Shown: in pieces, positions 26,475-35,351 of the stretch | Layout of the letters: every line of letters starts with the position of its first letter | Position numbering within the stretch: position 1 is the stretch's first letter | Origin: Anaerolineae bacterium | GTDB lineage: Bacteria > Chloroflexota > Anaerolineae > 4572-78 > J111 | Assembly (NCBI GenBank): GCA_016931895.1 | Contig: JAFGDY010000235.1 | Coordinates: 1-40,114 of the forward strand | Reading direction: 5' to 3' | DNA length: 40,114 bases | Notes under the pieces: model-generated | What the model was told of the DNA's origin: nothing | What the model saw: the letters and a program-made list of their open reading frames with translations, nothing else | Database searches by the model: none | Made by a program: the position numbers and the translations under genes

Positions 26475-27703
26475 TGCTGGATGTTTGTTTGATTTTGGAA
26501 GGAACCTATCCCTACCTGGTGGGCGGCGTTTCGGCTTGGGTGCAGACCCTACTGACCGGCCTGCCTGATCTCACCTTTGGCCTGGTGCACCTATCCGCCG
26601 ATGAGGGACAGGCCAAACAGCCCCAATACCCCTTCCCGCCTAATTTGCGCCAATTTGTAGACTGGCCTCTGGACTTGGACCCCAATCCACGCTGCCCGGA
26701 GGATACTTATATTACCTTAAATGCCAACTTACCCCAGGCTCGGGTTTACCACGCCCTGTCTACCGGCTTTGCCGGGATGTTGGGCTGCCAGGTAAAAAAA
26801 GCCTCGGGCCGGCCCCTGATCCTCACCGAACACGGCATTTACTGGCGAGAAGTGGAAGTTGGTTCCACCGAGTTGGAATGTGGGTTTAGGGTGGTGCCGG
26901 ACGGCCAGCATCGGATAGATTTGCAATCGTTGCGCCACCATTGGCGGGTCAAGTTGCAAGATATGGCCCAACAAACGTACCGGCAGGCCGACGCCATTAC
27001 CACGGTTTGCCGGGCCAACGCCCGCTTACAAACCACCCTGGGCGCGCCTTCATCGCGGAGCCAGGTGATTTCTAATAGCGTGGATTGGCCGGCCCTGGCC
27101 CCGTCTGCGTTTCGTTCGCCAGCCGGGGATGGCGTGCCCCGGATTGGTTTTGTGGGCCGGGTGGTATCTATTAAGGATGTGTTGACCTTTATTAATGCCT
27201 GTCAATTGGTGGCCGCAGCATTGCCCCAGGCCGAGTTTTATGTCATTGGACCGCTGCATCACGATCCGGCTTACGTGGCTCGCTGTAGAGCTTTGGCCGC
27301 GGACTTGGGCCTGGCTGATCGGCTGACCTTTACCGGCGAAACAGACTCCCGGCCCTGGTACCGTCGCCTCGATGCGGTTGTTTTGACCAGCGTAAGCGAA
27401 GGCCAGCCCTTGGTGCTGCTGGAAGCGATGGCCGCGGGCACGCCCATTGTGACCACCGCCGTGGGTGGCTGCCCGGAATTGGTTTTGGGCGCAAGCAGCC
27501 GGGATCAAAAATTAGGTCCGGCCGGGTACTTGACCCCGGTGGGCAATCCCCAGGCCACAGCCTCGGCTATTTTGAACCTGTGCCGCAATAAAGAGTACTG
27601 GCAGCAGGCCTCGGCTGCCGGCCAGGAGCGGGCGCGGCGTTATTATTCTACCGGGCGTTTGTGCCGGGCTTACCGGGCTTTATATAACAAGTTCATCAAT
27701 TAA
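26474..27703 (+). CDS. pelF: PelF-like GT4 glycosyltransferase (copy 1)
   Basis: 409 residues. The N-terminus LILEGTYPYLVGGVSAW (~7-22) and the LTEHGIYWREVEVG segment (~117-130) are the marks of the PelF group, the cytoplasmic glycosyltransferase of Pel exopolysaccharide synthesis. The donor domain has IGFVGRVVSIKD (~224-235), a VIGP turn, and EX7E from E309 to E317 in SEGQPLVLLEAMAAG. PelF uses UDP-amino sugars in characterised systems; here the donor is inferred only. Somewhat shorter than typical PelF (~500). GTG start overlaps the kinase stop by one base. A second PelF-like gene lies two genes downstream. Confidence 0.85.
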   Translation: MLDVCLILEGTYPYLVGGVSAWVQTLLTGLPDLTFGLVHLSADEGQAKQPQYPFPPNLRQFVDWPLDLDPNPRCPEDTYITLNANLPQARVYHALSTGFAGMLGCQVKKASGRPLILTEHGIYWREVEVGSTELECGFRVVPDGQHRIDLQSLRHHWRVKLQDMAQQTYRQADAITTVCRANARLQTTLGAPSSRSQVISNSVDWPALAPSAFRSPAGDGVPRIGFVGRVVSIKDVLTFINACQLVAAALPQAEFYVIGPLHHDPAYVARCRALAADLGLADRLTFTGETDSRPWYRRLDAVVLTSVSEGQPLVLLEAMAAGTPIVTTAVGGCPELVLGASSRDQKLGPAGYLTPVGNPQATASAILNLCRNKEYWQQASAAGQERARRYYSTGRLCRAYRALYNKFIN

Positions 27704-27745
27704 GGCATTGTTTTTAGACAACTTCTACTTTACCTGGAGGTGATC

Positions 27746-28672
27746 ATGGCTAATTGTTTAGTAACGGGCGGCGCAGGTTTTATCGGTTCTCACGTGGTAG
27801 ATGCCCTCCTGGCCCGGGGCGACAGCGTGCGCGTGCTGGATAACTTATCCAGCGGGCATCGAGAAAACTTGGCCCACGTGATGAATAAGATAGAATTCAT
27901 TGAAGGCGATATCCGGGATGAAGACACTGTGCAAAAAGCCGTGGCCGGGGTTGAATTGATTTTTCACCTGGCGGCAATGGTGTCGGTGCCGGAGTCTATG
28001 GAAAAACCAATGCAGGCCGAACTGAACAATGCGGTGGGTACGCTCAATATCCTGGCGGCGGCCAGAGCCGCGGGCGTGCGCCGGATGATGTTCAGTTCCA
28101 CCAGCGCGGTGTATGGCGATGAACCCACACTGCCCAAAGTGGAAACCATGCAGCCCTATCCCCAATCGCCTTACGCCATCGCCAAACTGGCCGGCGAGCA
28201 TTACTGCCAGCTTTTTAATCAAAACTTTGGCCCGGAAACCGTTATTTTCCGTTATTTTAACGTTTTTGGCCCTCGCCAAGACCCCACCTCGGTTTATTCC
28301 GGCGTGATCTCTATTTTTGTGGATAAATTGTCGGAGGGAAAGGCGCCCTTTATCTACGGCGATGGTGAACAGACCCGTGATTTCATTTTTGTCAAAGACG
28401 TGGCCCGGGCCAATTTAAGGGCCTCGGAAACGCCGGCAGCAGCCGGAAAAATCTTCAATCTGGGCACCGGCCGCCAGGTGACCATTAACCAGCTTTTTGC
28501 GGCGCTGCGCGATATTTTTGCCGTTGATTTGGCCCCAATTTACAAACCGGCCCGCGCCGGCGACATCCGTTATTCTTATTGCGACGCTTCCCAGGCCCGG
28601 GCCGTGATGGGCTGGTCGGCAGAAGTGAAATTTGAAGATGGTTTGCAACAGTTGGTGGATAGTATAAGGTAA
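27746..28672 (+). CDS. galE: NAD-dependent UDP-sugar 4-epimerase (GalE-like, extended SDR)
   Basis: 308 residues. The NAD-binding Rossmann motif GGAGFIGSH (8-16), DNLSSGHREN, the SSTSAVYG strand with the catalytic Ser/Thr, and the YAIAK motif (Y143, K147) define an extended short-chain dehydrogenase of the UDP-glucose/UDP-GlcNAc 4-epimerase group. RYFNVFGPRQDP and the GDGEQTRDFIFVKDV substrate-side motifs are also present. Epimerases of this kind often accompany Pel loci to supply UDP-GalNAc, which fits its place between two PelF-like genes; specificity cannot be read with certainty. ATG 27746 is chosen because GGAGG lies about 6 bp upstream. Confidence 0.92.
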   Translation: MANCLVTGGAGFIGSHVVDALLARGDSVRVLDNLSSGHRENLAHVMNKIEFIEGDIRDEDTVQKAVAGVELIFHLAAMVSVPESMEKPMQAELNNAVGTLNILAAARAAGVRRMMFSSTSAVYGDEPTLPKVETMQPYPQSPYAIAKLAGEHYCQLFNQNFGPETVIFRYFNVFGPRQDPTSVYSGVISIFVDKLSEGKAPFIYGDGEQTRDFIFVKDVARANLRASETPAAAGKIFNLGTGRQVTINQLFAALRDIFAVDLAPIYKPARAGDIRYSYCDASQARAVMGWSAEVKFEDGLQQLVDSIR

Positions 28673-28678
28673 AGGCTT

Positions 28679-30250
28679 ATGCCCAAAAACAAACCGCAAG
28701 AAAGAATGTCGGCTTTGATGTGTACCGAGGGCACTTACCCTTATGAAGGCGGCGGGGTAAGCACCTGGTGCGATATTCTCTGCCACCAATTGGACCAGGT
28801 GGATTATACGCTGTACGCCATTACCGGCAGCCCCAACCTGGTGCCCAAATATACACTGCCGCCTAATATCAAAAAGACAATTTTTATTCCGCTGTGGGGC
28901 ACGCAGGAACCGGCCGAGTACATTTTACCCGATAGACCCTTTTCCGAAATTTATCAGCATAAGCAAGACACCACCAATGCGGTGATCGGCAAAAAGTTCT
29001 TGCCTTTGCTGCGGCGTTTTTTGCAAGGCATGGAAGAAGAAGGCGATATTACCCCCTATGGCCGGGTTATTTATGAGTTGTGGCTTTATTTCCAAAAATA
29101 CGACTGGAACCTGACCTGGAAATCCGAACCGGCCTGGCGGGCGTTTGTGGAGGAAGTGTTAGGGCCTTACGAAGCGCAACCCCACCGCTACCTGGGCAGC
29201 GAAATCCCCAGCATGTTTGACCTCACCAACACCATGCGCTGGATGTATAACTTTTTGATGCCCTTAAACGCCTCGGTGCCCAAAGTTGACCTGGTTCACT
29301 CAACCATTGCCTCATTTGCCGGGCTGGCCGGAATTATTGCCAAACATGCCTATGGCACGCCCTTTTTGGTGACCGAGCATGGCGTTTCCATCCGCGAGCG
29401 ATACATCGCCATCTCCGCCACAGACTTTGGCTATTTTGCCAAACAATTTTTACTAAAAATGTACAACTTCATCTCCCGCCTCATTTACATCTACGCCGAC
29501 AAGATTTCGCCGGTGGCCAACTTTAACCAACGGTGGGAAACCTTGTACACCAACCCGGACAAAATCTTGACCATCTACAACGGCATCAATCCCCGGCAAT
29601 TTACGCCCAAACCCAAACCGGCCAAAACGGCCCACCGGCCCACGGCCGTGGCGGCGGCGCGGGTTTTTCCGTTGAAAGATATTGAAACCATGATCCGCTC
29701 CGCGGCGGTGGCCCGCGAAATAATCCCCGATGTTTATTTTGTGGTCTATGGCTCCCTGCTCGCCGACCCGCCCTATGTGGCCAAGTGCCGCCGCCTCATT
29801 GCCGAATTGAACTTGGAAGGTACTTTTGAGTTTGGCGGTTTTCACAACAACCCTTCCGAAATTTATAGCGAGGGCGACTTGAGCGTGCTGTCCAGTATCT
29901 CCGAGGGATTCCCCTTTACTGTGCTGGAGTCAATGGCTTGCGCCCGGCCGGTGGTGGGCACCGATGTGGGTGGGGTCAGGGAGGCCCTGGAAGGTTTTGG
30001 CATTGTGGTCCCGCCAAACGATCCCGTGGCCTTTGGCGAAGGGGTAGTTACCCTCTTGCAAAACGACCAACTGCGTCTTGAATTAGGCCGTAAGGCCAGG
30101 GAAGAAGTCATCCTGCGTTATACCACCGAACTGATGTTGCGCAAGTATTGGCAATTATACGATGAAATGCGTAACCTGGGGCCGCAAAAACCACCCCAAC
30201 CGGCTGAACCTGAACGGCAAGAAGCGATGCCGAGCATAGCCCCAGCCTAG
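28679..30250 (+). CDS. pelF: PelF-like GT4 glycosyltransferase (copy 2)
   Basis: 523 residues, close to the usual PelF length. The N-terminal CTEGTYPYEGGGVSTWCD (~15-32) and VTEHGVSIRERYIA (~231) are PelF-type motifs. The donor domain shows AARVFPLKDIETM, VVYGSLLADPPYVAKC and EX7E in SEGFPFTVLESMACARP (~405). The insert between the halves (~75-190) is longer than in copy 1. The last ~20 residues are proline- and glutamate-rich. It follows the epimerase by 6 bp and precedes the PelG-like gene by 32 bp, the PelF-PelG order known from Pel operons. Two non-identical PelF proteins suggest a heteropolymer or division of labour (inference). Confidence 0.87.
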   Translation: MPKNKPQERMSALMCTEGTYPYEGGGVSTWCDILCHQLDQVDYTLYAITGSPNLVPKYTLPPNIKKTIFIPLWGTQEPAEYILPDRPFSEIYQHKQDTTNAVIGKKFLPLLRRFLQGMEEEGDITPYGRVIYELWLYFQKYDWNLTWKSEPAWRAFVEEVLGPYEAQPHRYLGSEIPSMFDLTNTMRWMYNFLMPLNASVPKVDLVHSTIASFAGLAGIIAKHAYGTPFLVTEHGVSIRERYIAISATDFGYFAKQFLLKMYNFISRLIYIYADKISPVANFNQRWETLYTNPDKILTIYNGINPRQFTPKPKPAKTAHRPTAVAAARVFPLKDIETMIRSAAVAREIIPDVYFVVYGSLLADPPYVAKCRRLIAELNLEGTFEFGGFHNNPSEIYSEGDLSVLSSISEGFPFTVLESMACARPVVGTDVGGVREALEGFGIVVPPNDPVAFGEGVVTLLQNDQLRLELGRKAREEVILRYTTELMLRKYWQLYDEMRNLGPQKPPQPAEPERQEAMPSIAPA

Positions 30251-30282
30251 TCAATTGACATTCCTGGAAGCGTGATAAGCCA

Positions 30283-33200
30283 ATGAGCGACCAAGATAAT
30301 ACTGTAACAACAGCAGAAACATTGGACCCGGTTGAAGCAGCCAAACAAGAATTGGTTGACTTTGTGTTAGACAAAACCGAAAACCCGGTCAATCACTGGG
30401 CCGTGGCCGCAACCCTGGAAAGCCGGGGCATGCGCGATATTGACGCGGTAGAAAAATATGGTAAAGCCAATATCTTTGACCTGGCCCAAGAAATCTATGC
30501 CCGTTGCCGGCGGCGCTTGCGCCTTGAAGAGTTGACCACCTACGTTTTTGAGGAAACCGAACCGCCTCTCACCCCAGAAGATGTGCGCGCTGTTTTAGAA
30601 AAACATGGCCTTACCGACAGGGAGGCCGTGGCGGAATTTGAGCAGCCCCACCTGGCGGCCTTGGTTGACGAAGTCTATACCCATTGCCATAATCGCCTGG
30701 CCGACGCCGAAACCGAAGTGTTGTGGGAAGAACCAACCTGGCTTGACCGGCTCAGACTTTTTATGAAAGCAGCCCTGGCTACCACTCCGCTGGCTATTTT
30801 TGTCACTGTGATGTTGGTGCTGGTTTTTGCCTGGTGGGTTTACTTCACCGTGAGCCGGGAACAAGCCGCTGCTTTGACCATTGGCGTTGTTCTTAGTTTT
30901 CTGGTTACCGGCGCATTTGTCCCGGCTATGGAACGCATTGGCTACTTTTTCCTGGCCCAGGGCGGCCACAGCCTACCCCGCGAAACCTGCCGCCGGTTGA
31001 TGGGCCGGGGCATGGTGGCGGTGGTTGTGGTGGGCCTGATATTGGCCCTGGCCTGGTTTATCGCCGGCCTGGTCGCTGCCTTTTTCCCTCAGATAGGGCC
31101 GCTGCCTCTGCGTACATTTCTGCCTGCGCTACTCTATTATTTGCTGTTCTCTATGGTCTCGCTCTTATTGGGCGCCCTCTACACCCTCCGCCGGGGGCTG
31201 GCGATAATTACTGTGACCGCGGCGTTGGTGGCCACCTTATTGCTTATCAGCCTCACCCCCCTGCTCTACCCGGTTCATTGGGTAGCTTTGCTCATGACCG
31301 GCCTGCTGGCCTGGTGGTGGTGGCGGCGTGAGCCGGGTTGGTCAAAGGATGACGTGGAGGAGGAACTGCATTGGGCCAAACTGCCCAATCCCTCGTTTGC
31401 GGTGTATGCTTTGGCCCATTACGGTGTATTGGCCCTGGTGTATGTCCTTTATCTGCTCATTGCCTGGCTGAATGGTTGGTACTTTGGTCAGAATCCCTGG
31501 CCCATGACGGCCTGGTTCCGCACACCGCCCGAACCAGGTTTGGTGCTGCTTCCCCTGATTGTAGCCGCGCTGCTGGCCTTAGTATCGGTGGTGGTAACAG
31601 TGCTGATGCTGGAGAAGGCCATTTTTGAAGACAAACCCATCCTGGCTATTGAGGCCCCGGAACGATTGGGCCGTTTCTTTAAATTCTATCTGCGGGGCAC
31701 TGTGTTTGCCGTGCCCATGGCGGTGCAGATTTTTTCGGTCATTATCTTTGGCTTTGGGCTGTGGGCCTCGCTGGACTTTACCGAAGAAGCCGCAACCACG
31801 GTGGCGGTAGGCACTATTTTATGTTTTGTGGTCAGCGGTGGTTTTGTGCAGGCTGTTGGCCGGTTGGGTCAGTATTACCACGAGCAGGAAATGCACTTTC
31901 TGGTGCGGGACATTTGTTACCGGATCATTCGCGCCGGGCTAACTACGGTATTTGCCGTAGGTATTGCCTGGTACGTCATCAACCTGTTCATCCCCTTCTT
32001 TCCCCAACGGGTCATTCTGATCAGCTTGGCCTATTATTTGCTGTTGGCCACGCTGTGGCTTTTCCTATCGGTGCTGTATACGCTTCAGCATCGCGTGGCC
32101 ATTGTAATGATTGTGATCATCGGCCTGGTGGTGATTGGCCTGGTCCTGTACCTCTTTACGGGATGGGGCGGCATTAATCCCCTGAATACCTGGCTGGAAC
32201 GTTTTATCAACTTTGTTATCACCGATGCGCCCGGCTGGTTTGCCAACGCCGTGCTCTGGTTCCTGGGCGGTATTTATGCCCTGGGCCTGCGCTTGGGTTA
32301 TGGCGACCTTTACCGGGAAACGTATTGGGAGATTTACGCGGCCCACTGGATTGGCCTGTCGGTGGCCAACATCTCGGTATTTATTTGGGGGCATCGCAAA
32401 TTGTTTGGTCCGGTTTATTACCTGGAAAGATTGACTTCGTCTATGGCCAGCCAATTGCGGCGGGCAACATTGCCCCGGCGCTCCATCTTAATTTACTCTG
32501 TGGCTCCCTATTTTGTTTATGGCGCGCTCTACTTTATCTTTCTGTTTACCGACCGCGTCATCAGTTGGTCCACCAGCACCGAGCCGCTGCCGCTGCTCAT
32601 CTGGTTCCGCACGCCTTACGAGTTGGGCGTAGACTGGGCCTTGTTATCGTTGCTGCTCACCATTGCCATGCTGGAATATACCATCCACGAATTTGGCTCG
32701 GTGATCATTCCGGTGCAGGAGCAGCGAAAGGCCCTGGGCGTAAAAACCGCCCCTGTGGGCAAAAGCCAGGCCCATGCCAACCCTGCGCCCTGGTACGCCA
32801 GGCTTTTGGGCCGGCCCAAGGGTAAGCCGGAAACGTCCTTGAACAAAGTGACGGTGCAACCCCATCCCCTCAATGCTGAGGCTGAAATTGCCGTAGCCCG
32901 CAAACTGGAAGATCATAATAACTTTTTCTTCAGGTTTTACATGCGCCAATTGTTGCTGCTCACGGGCATTGCCGTGATCAGTATTCTCATTACGTATTAC
33001 GCCGTTATCTGGCTGCAACGGTTTGACGATGTAAAGGCGGTGCGAGACTTTTTTGCCAATCCCATTACCTTCTGGGTGTTTTATTGGGCCGTGGTTGGCT
33101 ATAGCTTTCTGGTGTGGGGCATGTTGAACAGCGTATTTTTCTTCTTCCTGTCGCGGCCCTGGCACACCATTCGCATGATGGGCATTGTGCTGATTATTAA

Positions 33201-33354
33201 TATCCTGGTAGGCTTTATTTTGAGCCGGATGTTTGCCTATTGGTTAGGCGTGGTGGGCCTGACTGTAGGCTCGTTTTTCTTTGCCGTATTGATGACCTGG
33301 TATGCCGTGAAAGTATTCCGCAATCTGGATTATTACTATTATTCGGCCTATTAG
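30283..33354 (+). CDS. pelG: PelG-like polysaccharide transporter, enlarged and internally duplicated
   Basis: 1023 residues, about twice a usual PelG (~450-500). Residues 1-150 are soluble and hold two similar helical repeats (ELVDFVLDKTENPVNHW and ELTTYVFEETEPPLTPED). Many hydrophobic helices follow. SVAPYFVYGALYFIFLFTDR, then FRTPYELGVDWALL (~735-795), and the C-terminus ending in VKVFRNLDYYYYSAY recall PelG, a Wzx-like inner-membrane transporter. A related block occurs earlier (YALAHYGVLALVYVLYLL then WFRTPPEPGLVLLPL, ~375-435), as does RFFKFYLRG (~463) versus FFRFYMRQ (~886), so the membrane part is a tandem duplication. Likely exports the glycan made by the PelF-like enzymes. Last gene of the operon; the family call is from remembered motifs. 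Confidence 0.7.
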   Translation: MSDQDNTVTTAETLDPVEAAKQELVDFVLDKTENPVNHWAVAATLESRGMRDIDAVEKYGKANIFDLAQEIYARCRRRLRLEELTTYVFEETEPPLTPEDVRAVLEKHGLTDREAVAEFEQPHLAALVDEVYTHCHNRLADAETEVLWEEPTWLDRLRLFMKAALATTPLAIFVTVMLVLVFAWWVYFTVSREQAAALTIGVVLSFLVTGAFVPAMERIGYFFLAQGGHSLPRETCRRLMGRGMVAVVVVGLILALAWFIAGLVAAFFPQIGPLPLRTFLPALLYYLLFSMVSLLLGALYTLRRGLAIITVTAALVATLLLISLTPLLYPVHWVALLMTGLLAWWWWRREPGWSKDDVEEELHWAKLPNPSFAVYALAHYGVLALVYVLYLLIAWLNGWYFGQNPWPMTAWFRTPPEPGLVLLPLIVAALLALVSVVVTVLMLEKAIFEDKPILAIEAPERLGRFFKFYLRGTVFAVPMAVQIFSVIIFGFGLWASLDFTEEAATTVAVGTILCFVVSGGFVQAVGRLGQYYHEQEMHFLVRDICYRIIRAGLTTVFAVGIAWYVINLFIPFFPQRVILISLAYYLLLATLWLFLSVLYTLQHRVAIVMIVIIGLVVIGLVLYLFTGWGGINPLNTWLERFINFVITDAPGWFANAVLWFLGGIYALGLRLGYGDLYRETYWEIYAAHWIGLSVANISVFIWGHRKLFGPVYYLERLTSSMASQLRRATLPRRSILIYSVAPYFVYGALYFIFLFTDRVISWSTSTEPLPLLIWFRTPYELGVDWALLSLLLTIAMLEYTIHEFGSVIIPVQEQRKALGVKTAPVGKSQAHANPAPWYARLLGRPKGKPETSLNKVTVQPHPLNAEAEIAVARKLEDHNNFFFRFYMRQLLLLTGIAVISILITYYAVIWLQRFDDVKAVRDFFANPITFWVFYWAVVGYSFLVWGMLNSVFFFFLSRPWHTIRMMGIVLIINILVGFILSRMFAYWLGVVGLTVGSFFFAVLMTWYAVKVFRNLDYYYYSAY

Positions 33355-33384
33355 ACCAACATTCACCAGAGTTGAAGTATATCG

Positions 33385-33411
33385 TGTATTGCGCCCTCTT
33401 TACGCAATACA
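33385..33411 (+). terminator. Hairpin after the PelG-like gene
   Basis: Perfect 9-bp stem TGTATTGCG / CGCAATACA with a 9-base loop, 30 bp after the stop. No T-run follows, so it may protect the 3' end rather than terminate. A better terminator lies at 33454-33500. Confidence 0.4.
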
Positions 33412-33453
33412 TCATCCGAAATATGCAGAACTACCTTAACCCATTCAGCCAAT

Positions 33454-33500
33454 AACGTGAAACAAGAGGAACACCTCTCCCGTTTCACGTTTTATTTTTA
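33454..33500 (+). terminator. Intrinsic terminator of the regulatory/Pel-like operon
   Basis: 10-bp perfect stem AACGTGAAAC / GTTTCACGTT, with an inner GAGG/CCTC pairing, followed by a T-rich tail TTATTTTT. It separates the Pel-like operon from the next glycosyltransferase gene, which would then need its own promoter. Confidence 0.75.
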
Positions 33501-33560
33501 CGTACATTAAAATTATGACTCGCACCGAGCGTAGATATTTTTGAAACAAGGAGGTCTCTT

Positions 33561-35189
33561 ATGCGTATCGGCTTATACCACGGTTACGAATTGACCGGCT
33601 CCGGCAGCAACGAATATACCCGCTACCTGGCCCGTTCTTTTATTGAAGCCGGCCACGAGGTTCACCTTATCTGCCGTGAAGAAAACCCCGAAGAAATCCC
33701 TTATGTAACCCACGCCTACGCCTGGCAGCCGGATGGCGGCGTGGAAACTCTATTTGCCCTGGAAAACGAACCGGCCAAATGTGTGCTGCATCAGCTTCCG
33801 CACGGCAAAATCCGGCCCGTGTATTTAACCGACAAGCAGCGGCCCGGCAATGTAAAATCGTTTGTTTCGTTGACCGACGCGGAACTGCGGGCGTACCATG
33901 ACCTCAACGAAAGATTGTTGACCAAAATTTTGGCCGCGCACCGGCTGGAGGTGTTGCATGCCAATCACGTAATTTACCAGCCGGTGGCTGCGCTGGGCGC
34001 GTGTCAAGCCACCCAAACGCCTCTCATCATTTTTCCTCACGGCAGCGCCATTGAATATACCTTAAAATTGGACCAACGTTATAAACGCCTGGCCCTGGAG
34101 AGCATCTTGGGCTGCACCGGCCTGATCATTGGCAACCGCGAGGTGCGCGACCGCATTTTGAACATTTATCCTGAACACCGGGAGACTATTTTGGCCAAAA
34201 CCCAACTGGTGGGGGTGGGGGTGGACACATCCCTGTTCCAGCCGGTGGATCGGGCCAGGCGGCGTGCTTCAATCAAGGAATTGGTGGCTACGCACGGCAG
34301 CGGCGGCAAAACTCCCCCCCAAAGCGCAGAATTGTTTGCCCGTCTGGCGGCGGGCGATTTACAGGCCACGCGCGATTATTGGGATCAGTATAACCACTCC
34401 CTGCCCGATGATGATTTGAACGACCATTTGCAGCGCATCCCCTGGGAGCAGAACATTCTGCTTTTTGTGGGCGCCTTGACCGTAGGCAAGGGCCTGCAAA
34501 GTATCATTGCCGCCCTGCCCGGCGTGCTGGCCCAACACCCCCAAACCCATTTAGTCATTGTGGGGGCCGGGGCTTACCGCGAAGCGTTGGAGGCGTTGGT
34601 CTATGCCATTTCCAGCGGCAACAAGTCCCTGCTGTTGGAACTCTGCGCCAAAGGCAAGGATTTGGACCGTAACGAGCTAACCGGCCCCTGGGAGGACGTG
34701 CAATATTATTTGAACAACCCGGCCCATCTGGCCTTTGTGCTGGAACAGGGGCGGGGATTGGCCGAACACGTTCATTTTTTGGGCCGTTTGAGCCACGCCC
34801 GCCTGCATTTCCTCTTTCCCTGCGCCGACCTGGCTATTTTCCCTTCGGTGGTGCCGGAGGCTTATCCGCTGGTGCTGATGGAGTCGCTTTCCAACGGCGT
34901 GCTGCCGCTGGTGTCTTATTTTAGCGGCTTTATGGACGGCGTGGACGACTTGATTCCCTTCCTGGGCCAATCTTTAACGACCAGGATGAAAATCCCGGTA
35001 GACCCGGCTGTGCGCGTGGTCAGCATTGCGCCCAATATTAATGACCTCCTGACCGATGCGAGTGTAAAATCGCTCAGCCCCACGTTGCGCCAGATTGCGG
35101 TAGAAAATTACGATTGGGCCTTGAGAGCCGCCCAGATGGTAGAGGCTTATGAATGGCTGATCCGGCAAGCGGACAGAGAGAAAGAGTGA
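33561..35189 (+). CDS. GT4 family glycosyltransferase
   Basis: 542 residues. The N-terminal domain begins RIGLYHGYELTGSGSNEYTR with the acceptor-side glycine loop, and FPHGSAIEY (~160) is the usual His-containing turn. The donor domain has LLFVGALTVGKGLQSI, IVGAGAYREAL and an EX7E motif in PEAYPLVLMESLSNG. Two insertions (roughly 235-290 and 345-395) make it longer than the ~380 residues of common GT4 enzymes. A strong AAGGAGGT lies 6 bp before the ATG. It follows the operon terminator, so it is probably a separate unit, yet its position suggests a role in the same polysaccharide. Sugar specificity unknown. Confidence 0.88.
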   Translation: MRIGLYHGYELTGSGSNEYTRYLARSFIEAGHEVHLICREENPEEIPYVTHAYAWQPDGGVETLFALENEPAKCVLHQLPHGKIRPVYLTDKQRPGNVKSFVSLTDAELRAYHDLNERLLTKILAAHRLEVLHANHVIYQPVAALGACQATQTPLIIFPHGSAIEYTLKLDQRYKRLALESILGCTGLIIGNREVRDRILNIYPEHRETILAKTQLVGVGVDTSLFQPVDRARRRASIKELVATHGSGGKTPPQSAELFARLAAGDLQATRDYWDQYNHSLPDDDLNDHLQRIPWEQNILLFVGALTVGKGLQSIIAALPGVLAQHPQTHLVIVGAGAYREALEALVYAISSGNKSLLLELCAKGKDLDRNELTGPWEDVQYYLNNPAHLAFVLEQGRGLAEHVHFLGRLSHARLHFLFPCADLAIFPSVVPEAYPLVLMESLSNGVLPLVSYFSGFMDGVDDLIPFLGQSLTTRMKIPVDPAVRVVSIAPNINDLLTDASVKSLSPTLRQIAVENYDWALRAAQMVEAYEWLIRQADREKE

Positions 35190-35226
35190 AGCGGGGTGGG
35201 GTAGATGGCTCTTGCCGTTGCCGACG

Positions 35227-35260
35227 AATGACCAACGACTAAACTTCGTCGTTGGTCATT
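35227..35260 (+). terminator. Hairpin after the GT4 gene
   Basis: 13-bp perfect stem AATGACCAACGAC / GTCGTTGGTCATT, loop of 8 bases, about 40 bp after the stop. It is followed by a partial repeat of its right arm (TGTCGTTCGTCG) but no T-run. Could be the 3' end structure of the GT4 transcript. Confidence 0.45.
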
Positions 35261-35298
35261 TGTCGTTCGTCGTTAATCAGAAACGCCTAAATAATAAC

Positions 35299-35337
35299 AA
35301 ACAGCCCCCCAGAAGAACCGGTGGGCTGTTTTTTTAC
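35299..35337 (+). terminator. Intrinsic terminator
   Basis: Stem AACAGCCC / GGGCTGTT extended by an imperfect CCC/GGT pair, followed by TTTTTT. Upstream A-rich sequence would also allow function for the convergent gene on the minus strand (35352-35867). Confidence 0.75.
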
Positions 35338-35351
35338 GGCTTACTTAAGTT

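Noticed and set aside
23525-27726. 13-base repeat TTTTAGACAACTT at about 23525 and 27714, considered as a shared promoter box
   Set aside because: A 13-mer match is expected several times by chance in 40 kb, and the two sites differ in position relative to the genes.
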